From Dolomedes plantarius (lineage: Eukaryota > Arthropoda > Arachnida > Araneae > Dolomedidae), in assembly GCA_907164885.2 (NCBI GenBank), contig OU015490.1, positions 223,360,554 to 223,424,553 on the forward strand: DNA of 64,000 nt. The letters are read 5' to 3'. Both the position numbers and the translations under genes were made by a program. The notes beneath the pieces were generated by a model that was not told the DNA's origin, ran no database searches, and saw only the letters and a list, made by a program, of their open reading frames with translations. Shown here piece by piece: positions 54,230 to 64,000 of this stretch (within the stretch, counting starts at the first letter, position 1; each line of letters starts with the position of its first letter).

Positions 54230-54370
54230 TAAATCTCCGGAATAAAGCCATTATTCCGAAGGATTAATGCAGTGAATGTAAATTAAGTAGACGTATGCTC
54301 AACTGAGCTGCTTAAAAAAGTGTATGTGTGTGTGTTACATATGGCTTTATTCCGGAAATTAATCCATAGA
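54230..54370. repeat. Inverted repeat around CCGGAATAAAGCCAT
   Basis: CTCCGGAATAAAGCCAT (from 54,235) recurs inverted as ATGGCTTTATTCCGG (54,340-54,354), with GGATTAAT-type words near both. It could be a small foldback element or a secondary-structure feature. Confidence 0.4.
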
Positions 54371-54500
54371 GATCAGGCAGCCCACAACATTACAAAGGAT
54401 CAGGAACAAAGCAAAACAAAACAGCAATATAAACTAGAAACCAACAATAAAAACTAGAAACAAAATAAACTAGAAAAATATACACAATCAAAAAGTTCAG

Positions 54501-54746
54501 TCACAAAGAGAGTTCATACTGGTCCTTGCACGCCAATACAATTTGGTGATATCGCTTTCTCTGGGGGATTCTGTCAAGTCCATGGCAAGTTAGGAGGTGA
54601 TCTGAATTCATAAAGCCTGCCCTACAGATCGGGCAAACGTTGGTAGGAAATATACCCATTTTGAGCCGGTGTTCTGCCAAGCAGTCGTGTCCAGTCTGTA
54701 GCCTAAACTTTGCTACTGCTTCCTTGCGGGGTTTGTGGCCATACAA
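54501..54746 (-). pseudogene. Non-LTR retrotransposon C-terminal fragment
   Basis: The frame reads RKEAVAKFRLQTGHDCLAEH, then VCPICRAGFMNSDHLLTC and a short tail. A TGHDCLA-type stretch followed by a C-x2-C...H-x4-C zinc knuckle is typical of the C-terminal end of arthropod non-LTR (LINE) polyproteins. The endonuclease and reverse transcriptase parts are absent, so it is a 5'-truncated copy. Confidence 0.65.
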
Positions 54747-54759
54747 TTTCCAACAATCC

Positions 54760-56340
54760 TGAATTTTCTCCTAGATTTTACCTTTAATTTTTCACCATAT
54801 AGGAGTTGCTTACCTCTCTAATTTTTCAAAAACTTGTCTTTTATGAAAGTCTTTTATAAAGTGGTCTTTTATGTCTTTTATAAAGTGGTTTTATGTAGCG
54901 ATTAACCCTCTAACATTTGCAGAAGGTTGTTTTTGCTACCATCATTCAGCTTGAAATGCGCTTGCGACGGATTATTTCATCTAGTTCGACGTTCAAAAGC
55001 GTTTTCGACGAAAATTTACATTATTTTTAAAACTACGGTCTCCCTCGTATAAGTAAAAATTGAATAAAACAAGAACTTTTAAGTGAAATCTGGTCACATT
55101 TCCGAGGGAAGGTATTTTTAGTAATACTTCATGGTATTTCCATAACACGAAGGATGGAGAGTCCATTTCAAATATTTTTTACTTCCATATGTCGAATAAA
55201 AAAAGACTTTATTACTCTAAGCCATAACTTTTCGGATAAATAGGGTTAGCATGTTAATGGAATGTTATGTGGCTCCAAGTCGAAGGAAAAGAAAAGGTGG
55301 TACCTGAGTACCTTCGAAAGACGGGAAATCGACCGTGTATGTTGTCATTCTTTTCTAAGCACAAAGAATTTCCTCTCCTAATGGCAAGGAATAATAAACT
55401 CTGAATCTTGAATTGTGAATAGCACGAACACGAATGGAATGATATGTTTTATTACACGGTTGTCCAGGATAAAGTTTTAAGAGCCATGTGGGAAAATCTA
55501 CGTACTCAGATAAGCCAAAAACAGAAAAAGGTTGTATTTAGCATGAAAGAAATTTCAAGCGTTGTTTTTTCTAATGTTTTAATTAACTATATCACTCTCC
55601 CATTTTAGAGTAATTAATATATCGGAATTCTTACATAATTTTAATAGCTTTGATAATTAGTTTTCATTCAATAGTTTTGATAAATTATTCAAATCCGGCG
55701 AATGATCGCTAATCATCTCCACTCCTTCGGCCTTGACTGGAAGAAATATTATCTTTTGTTATCAGTAGGGTAGAGGCTCTCTGCTATTTTATACAGTTTT
55801 AATTGCATTTTTTCTTTATTATCCCCTTTTGTTCATTTAATGTCATTATAGCGTGCCTTTGATGTGTATTGTGGCCAAAAATGTTTGTCCATGGGCCTCC
55901 TGTATTGGGAATAAAAATAATTATCAATCTTGCAGTTGTTTACTCTAGCTAGAGAAAAAGTTGGAAATAGGAAAATCTATAAAAAAAAATTTCAGAAAGC
56001 AATTTATAAGAAATAAAAAAATTGTGCGGTCGGGGGACCCCCGTCAGGAACGAAGTTCCTTACGTTTTTATTTTCAACTCTAAACGTGATTTAATATGTA
56101 GATTTCTATTGATTATATTAGTATATTTTTGTCACGCCAAAAAGCACAGCCCTCTTTTATTCAACCAACTCTCTCTCTCTCTATTTTATTAAAATTAAAA
56201 ATTTTAATATATAAATTAATTATTTTGATTTAGATGTTACCTAGCATAATTTTTAATCGGATTAATTTTATTCTTTAATCACCAACAAAAATAAATTAAT
56301 GACACAATATAAATCCTGCGTGAATTAAAACAATAACAAA
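54760..56340. other. Anonymous AT-rich interval
   Basis: No frame with a recognisable domain. A GC-richer spot near 56,025-56,070 (GGTCGGGGGACCCCCGTCAG, GGAACGAAGTTCCTTACG) contains a palindrome and the same GGAACGAAGTTC word that opens the SINE family, so it may be a SINE end. Confidence 0.3.
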
Positions 56341-56348
56341 CAATAAGT

Positions 56349-57149
56349 TTAAACAGAAAGACGCGATTCCGTAGGGACGGTATAAAATCTTTCAAGTAAA
56401 GCATTTACAACTGGTTGAAGTTTATATAAACGATCATGCTGAGGGTCATCATGTGGTGGTTGTTTACTATTGTCATTAAAATGTAGAAATTCTCTTATCT
56501 TTTCAAAGCGTTTTAATGACATACATTCTTTTATTACATCATTGCCAATGGCAGGTGACCAATATGCCCTAGTGTTTGGTACATGTACAATAGGCATCAT
56601 TATACAAATACCAATTTATTGTTTAATTTCTAAATTCGTTACATTGAAACACTTTTCTGGGTTTTTTGGCGCACTGAATAAATTTGTTTCTTGAACTATA
56701 TGCTGAATCAAATCTTCTGTAAAAAGATAACTAACAAAATTTAGAGGTGTGTTTAAATTCATAATTTCAGGAGCGAGATTCTCGTCACCTCGGAATAAAA
56801 TTTGATCATCATTTAGAAGTAAATCAGTTTTCTTCCAGTTGATTGCAGGCTTTGTTCTCCCTGTATTATTTCTATTAGTTTTTGGCATGTTCCCACCATT
56901 AGGCAGATGAAGAACATCGCTATTATCAAGTAATGATACCTCATCTTCCGAATTACTACTACCATCAAAAATTTCATCACAATCTTTGTTTGGTTTATAA
57001 TTAGGATCACCTGTGCTGCCATCGCTTTCTGAATCAGATCCATCTTTACTATGATCACTCCACGATCTGTTCATAAGTTCTTCAGTTTCTTTCTGTGTTA
57101 AAAGCTTTCTTCCCGCCATTTCCTTAAAAAAATGGCGTAAGCACACCAT
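56349..57149 (-). pseudogene. PiggyBac transposase, N-terminal half with one stop
   Basis: The frame begins near 57,149 with an acidic N-terminal region (SKDGSDSESDGSTGDPNYKP), then LNTPLNFVSYLFTEDLIQHI and VQETNLFSA, the entry to the piggyBac DDE domain. A single TAA (56,616-56,618) interrupts it. In the same frame it resumes IGICIMMPIVHVPNTRAYWS and RFEKIREFLHFNDNS and ends RFYTVPTESRLSV at 56,349. The catalytic Asp residues, expected further downstream, are absent. Confidence 0.85.
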
Positions 57150-57500
57150 GTATCATTTTTGATACATAAAATTGAAATCATACTTGAATTTTTTATAACA
57201 GATTAAAAAAGTATTTTATTAGTAATTATAAAGCTACGTACCTCTAAAATATATTTATAAAACTTTCAAAGATGTAAACTGACTTTAAAAGACTGAAAAT
57301 ATAGCAAATACTAAGGCAGGTCTGGTATGAATTGAACGGCTATCTTTTACTGAGATCGCAGTTGTATTCCTGCCGTCATCTATACTACGAAGATGTACCT
57401 AACAGTGATTAAAAGCTTTGCTATGATGTTTCAAAATTAATACAAGGTACACAAGTGGATTAAAAATATTGCTTTTGAATATAAAGGGGAAAAATAACTT

Positions 57501-57540
57501 ATGTATCAAATTTGATACACTGTGCAGTGAAGGGTTTTAA
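57501..57540. mobile_element. PiggyBac terminus with TTAA
   Basis: TGTATCAAATTTGATACACT then GTGCAGTGAAGGG runs into TTTTAA at 57,535-57,540. A CCCT-type outer end next to TTAA fits piggyBac. The palindromic TATCAAATTTGATA recurs as TGATACATAAAATT around 57,155. The opposite end was not found near 56.3 kb, consistent with truncation there. Confidence 0.6.
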
Positions 57541-57752
57541 AATTGCCGGTAGCGCTTGTGCGGGGATTTGAACCGGGGATCTCTGCAGTACTGCGGAGCA
57601 TCGGACTGCAGTCCGATGTCCGATGCGATAAACATTCAGCCACAGAGTCCTTGAGAAAAAGCTCTTATGAAGGGGGCATAACGCTTTTTCGTTACGTGAC
57701 GATTCCTGCCAGTTCACTCTACTGTAAGCCGCGTAAAAGAACTTCGTTCTAA
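57541..57752 (-). mobile_element. tRNA-derived SINE, copy 2
   Basis: This inverted copy of the 42,453-42,665 SINE has the same GAACGAAGTTCTTTTACGCG head, CGTAACGAAAAAGCGTTATG middle and CCGGTTCAAATCCCCGC B box. A near-palindromic TCGGACTGCAGTCCGATG is expanded in the anticodon-arm region. Its tRNA-like end abuts the TTAA of the piggyBac terminus exactly. Confidence 0.7.
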
Positions 57753-57759
57753 AAAATTG

Positions 57760-58215
57760 AGATAGCAATTTATAAGAAAATTTTTAAGAATAAATTTAAA
57801 AATCATTAAACAACAAAAAAATGAAAAGAGCTGCAAAGAATTGTTGGGCCAACCCTGTTATATTACCTGATACCAAAATATAATTTCGACGCAATATTGA
57901 AATCAGCGGGGATTCGTAATGACTCGTAAAGGCCTTACCTTATAAAAAGTCGTTCCTAAAAAAAGAGAAATTTTCAATTTTGGGATCAGTGCTAAATTGT
58001 GAATTAATCCTTACACCCCCGACAATTGAAAAACCCATAATTATTTCTCCAATATCATACATTATATACATACTAGCCGCTGCGCGAACAGCATGGTCGC
58101 TTTTAGTTTTATACTTTCTTTTGCAAGGAACTGAAAGTAGCATATGTAAGGAATGTTACCATTCATCATAAATAGGTATTCATCATATATATATAAAAAT
58201 GTATACATAAATATA

Positions 58216-58248
<33 letters not shown>

Positions 58249-58980
58249 GAATATATGTATATATATATTCATCATAAATAATACCTGTAATCATAAATAT
58301 ACGTTGTTAAGGGGTATTCTCTGTAAGGATGATTCTAAAACATCGTGATTAAGAAATGTGAATTTCCATTACTTTAGAACAGAGTTAAAGGTTACATCAA
58401 ATAAGAAATTGTTGGGGAAAAAATTTTTTTACTTAAAAAATGGAGTAAAAATTCAGGAAGTACTAAAATATAGTGTGAATTACATCACTCTTTGTATGTA
58501 CTATTGTTCACAATTCAGATATCTACACTTAATCATATCAAATAATAAATTTTTGGGAAAATTTCTTCATAAGGTAAAAATTCAGCATGTACTGAAAAAA
58601 GCGTAGAAAATTAACTATTACTGGCTGTCGGTTGCTGTGCCGGAGACGATTAAGCCTAACCTCTCGATCATTTATGCTCTCTCTTTCACACCTCTCTCTT
58701 AGTGAATTATTTTTCTTCGCTTTTTTCTGGAGACTGTTCCCAATTTTCCCTTGATCATGCAGCTCGCTTTCGATCATGACTGATTTCAGTGCGTAAATTC
58801 ATGTTGACACGCGGTTGTAAATTGCGGACGGCCGCTAATGTTTACATCTGGTAGTTGCAGCCGTTGCCATGTGGAGTGTAGAAATATCGTCGAGTTTTGT
58901 GCCGCATACCTACGCGTTTTATATGTATAGATTTGTGCGTGTTGGACATTATCTTTTGGAAAGTCACCGAACACATGTCA
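57760..58980. other. Anonymous interval with a TA-rich microsatellite
   Basis: No gene supported. TA/GTATA-rich repeats occupy 58,183-58,272 and are bordered by two ATTCATCAT(A)(A)AT words. Frames of 60-80 codons occur without recognisable motifs. Confidence 0.4.
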
Positions 58981-58989
58981 AAATGGAAA

Positions 58990-59940
58990 GAATGTATTTA
59001 TTTCAAAAGATCAATAAATTGTTGGACAACTTTGGGCTGCATGGACTACTTCGGCTCTTCTAGGCATGCTTTCAACCAATTTCTGATATGTGTCCACAGG
59101 GATTAATCTCTATTTCTTGATTAAAACCTCTTTCAGCGATGAGGGCGTTCTCTGATGGAAACAAATCCTAGATCACCCCATAAGGGTTCGATAGGATTTT
59201 AGATATAAACACTTGAACCGGCGATTCTAATTTTTATATATTCTGTTCTCCAAACCAGATCTCCTCAGAGCTCAGTGTGCGGCCAGGACTTGCTGAAAGA
59301 AACAAGTGTCTGTTCCGAATTACAGCCGTAATGTAGTGCCCAATCATCTAAAATGTTTATGCAACTGTCAGAGTTAATAGTTGATTGCAAAACAATCAAG
59401 GGACAGGCTCAGACCATCACAAAGATGTCTCCAATTTTAACAATTGGAACACTGAAGTAAGAAACAATATGCTTCCCGGATAAACAGCAAACCCAGGCAC
59501 ATCCATCTGATTGAAAAAGATTGATGGGCGATTCATTACTCCCTTTTCCACTTGATCTTTCCACTCTCTCATTGTCTATAAACGTGCTCTAGCAAAAAAC
59601 GACTAATGTGGACACGTCTGCTACCGATCTCCCACGGTACCTCTCCCACGATACCCGATATTTACTTCCCGACGAATTCTACGGATACTGATTTCAGTTC
59701 CTGAGACTCCTCTGGAGCCAAGGCTGATGCAATGGATGATTGATTGTTCTATAGAGTCCCCACTAAGCATCTCTTGTTTCGATTGTCCCACTTGTGCGGC
59801 CATTGAGGTTGGAATTTAATTCTACTGTCAGTCTCCAGACTTTCAGATGACATCTGGATCAGTCGATTTATGGGCGCCCAGAAAACCACCAATTGCTTCA
59901 AAAAAACTGTTTGCGTAAGTAGCATTCTATGACCATACAT
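58990..59940 (-). pseudogene. Decayed Tc1/Tc3-like transposase region
   Basis: The minus strand near 59,080-59,020 encodes a VESMPRR-like C-terminal end. Around 59,340-59,280 there is an LHYGCNSEQTLVSFS-like stretch. Near 59,690-59,620 the block TEISIRRIRREVNIGYRGRG corresponds to the second DNA-binding helix. Order and spacing fit a Tc1-family transposase of about 340 residues. Stops and frameshifts are numerous, and no terminal repeats could be assigned. Confidence 0.5.
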
Positions 59941-60119
59941 ACCTCTTTGTTAAATCCGCAAGTTCGAGGCGAACGCCCCGACACGTGACAATGAAATTTA
60001 AAGTTTTGTTACGCGATCACGTTTTTGCGTATTACTTAAAACGCGATGCGCATTTTCAATTGCTCGTGCAAATTGGCCTGTTCATGGCCTAATGAGATAG
60101 TGGCGAAGTACGAGAAGGG

Positions 60120-60584
60120 CTATTGCTTGGAATGGGGGTCTCCTTCCAATAGAACATCAGGCACTTGCACAGGGATTATTAGTTTTCTTTGCTGTCTCTT
60201 AACACCACTGATCCCTCTTGTAGACTCTGATTTAGGGAGTTTCACTACAAATCTATCCAGACAAACTTGTTTCTGCCTACGTTTCAAAATGTTTCTTAAG
60301 TGAGACATTGTTTCATCACTAAACAATTCCACATTTCGGCTTGCTAGAGCTGTGTCAGGGTGATACTTTTCAATAAAATTTTGTAATTCAACTTATTTCG
60401 GTTTTTCTTTTCGTTTGGAGAGACAGGATACGCGGGCACCGTCTTGTCTCTAATATGTTTTAGAATGTATGACGAGTACCGAAGCATCATTTTTTCGCGT
60501 CAAATTGCGACGACTACCGACCAAACGTCGAGTACCGAAGCAATTTTTTCGCTTCAAAATGCGACGAGTACCGAGGTATGACTG
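60120..60584 (-). pseudogene. Tigger/pogo 3' end with C-terminal coding remnant
   Basis: On the minus strand 60,120-60,332 encodes MELFSDETMSHLRNILKRRQ and KQVCLDRFVVKLPKSES, the tail region of Tigger transposases. At 60,465-60,584 are three tandem-like units of the terminal repeat (ACGAGTACCGAAGCA / CGAGTACCGAGGTATGACTG), ending at TATATA. Since coding tail and terminus do not have the usual relation, rearrangement is likely. Confidence 0.6.
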
Positions 60585-60590
60585 TATATA

Positions 60591-64000
<3,410 letters not shown>

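Overview
The window reads as an AT-rich arthropod nuclear genome, most likely an arachnid such as a spider. This rests on many Tc1/mariner copies, Ty3/gypsy elements, chemoreceptor genes of the 7tm_7 type, and very long (TA)n microsatellites. No bacterial-style operons, ribosomal RNA genes or convincing functional tRNA genes are visible. Host coding content is sparse. The only genes that look intact and host-like are two paralogous gustatory-receptor-like genes on the minus strand, at 23.3-24.4 kb and 46.6-47.6 kb. They sit in a diverged segmental duplication of about 2.2 kb.

Layout. 0.0-0.6 kb: end of a Tc1 element. 2.2-2.7 kb: solo LTR in a TA tract. 3.9-6.6 kb: mariner fragments broken and partly inverted around two PIF/Harbinger copies. 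6.7-8.2 kb: complete Tc1/mariner element. 8.2-9.3 kb: Tigger/pogo remnant. 9.5-10.3 kb: hAT remnant. 10.5-19.2 kb: degenerate gypsy element carrying a nested MADF-encoding Harbinger (12,988-15,553). 19.2-20.4 kb: another Tc1 element. 20.5-20.7 kb: Harbinger-type MITE. 22.57-23.05 kb: endogenous fragment of a CRESS-DNA virus Rep gene, next to gustatory receptor 1. 26.2-35.0 kb: large LTR element without recognisable coding capacity, its right LTR split by a second long-LTR non-autonomous element. 35.0-41.1 kb: solo LTR, near-complete young gypsy element and solo LTR, separated only by TA tracts. 41.6-44.6 kb: element with repeated GTACCTAGGGCC motifs, tRNA-derived SINE, and two mariner copies head to head. 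46.6-48.8 kb: gustatory receptor 2. 48.9-52.6 kb: second copy of the 6.7-kb mariner, an unassigned transposase-like ORF, and a full-frame Tc1 with a catalytic substitution. 53.8 kb: MITE. 54.5 kb: LINE fragment. 56.3-57.5 kb: piggyBac fragment. 57.5 kb: second SINE copy. 59-62 kb: Tc1, Tigger and Tc1 remnants. 62.1-64.0 kb: mostly anonymous.

Three things stand out. First is the viral Rep fragment. Second is repeated insertion of LTR retrotransposons into TA-dinucleotide tracts, producing a chain of elements joined only by (TA)n. Third is a young gypsy element whose long frame keeps protease, reverse transcriptase and integrase but has lost RNase H in frame, with one in-frame stop in gag. All family assignments come from reading motifs, terminal repeats and target-site duplications by eye; no database search was possible.
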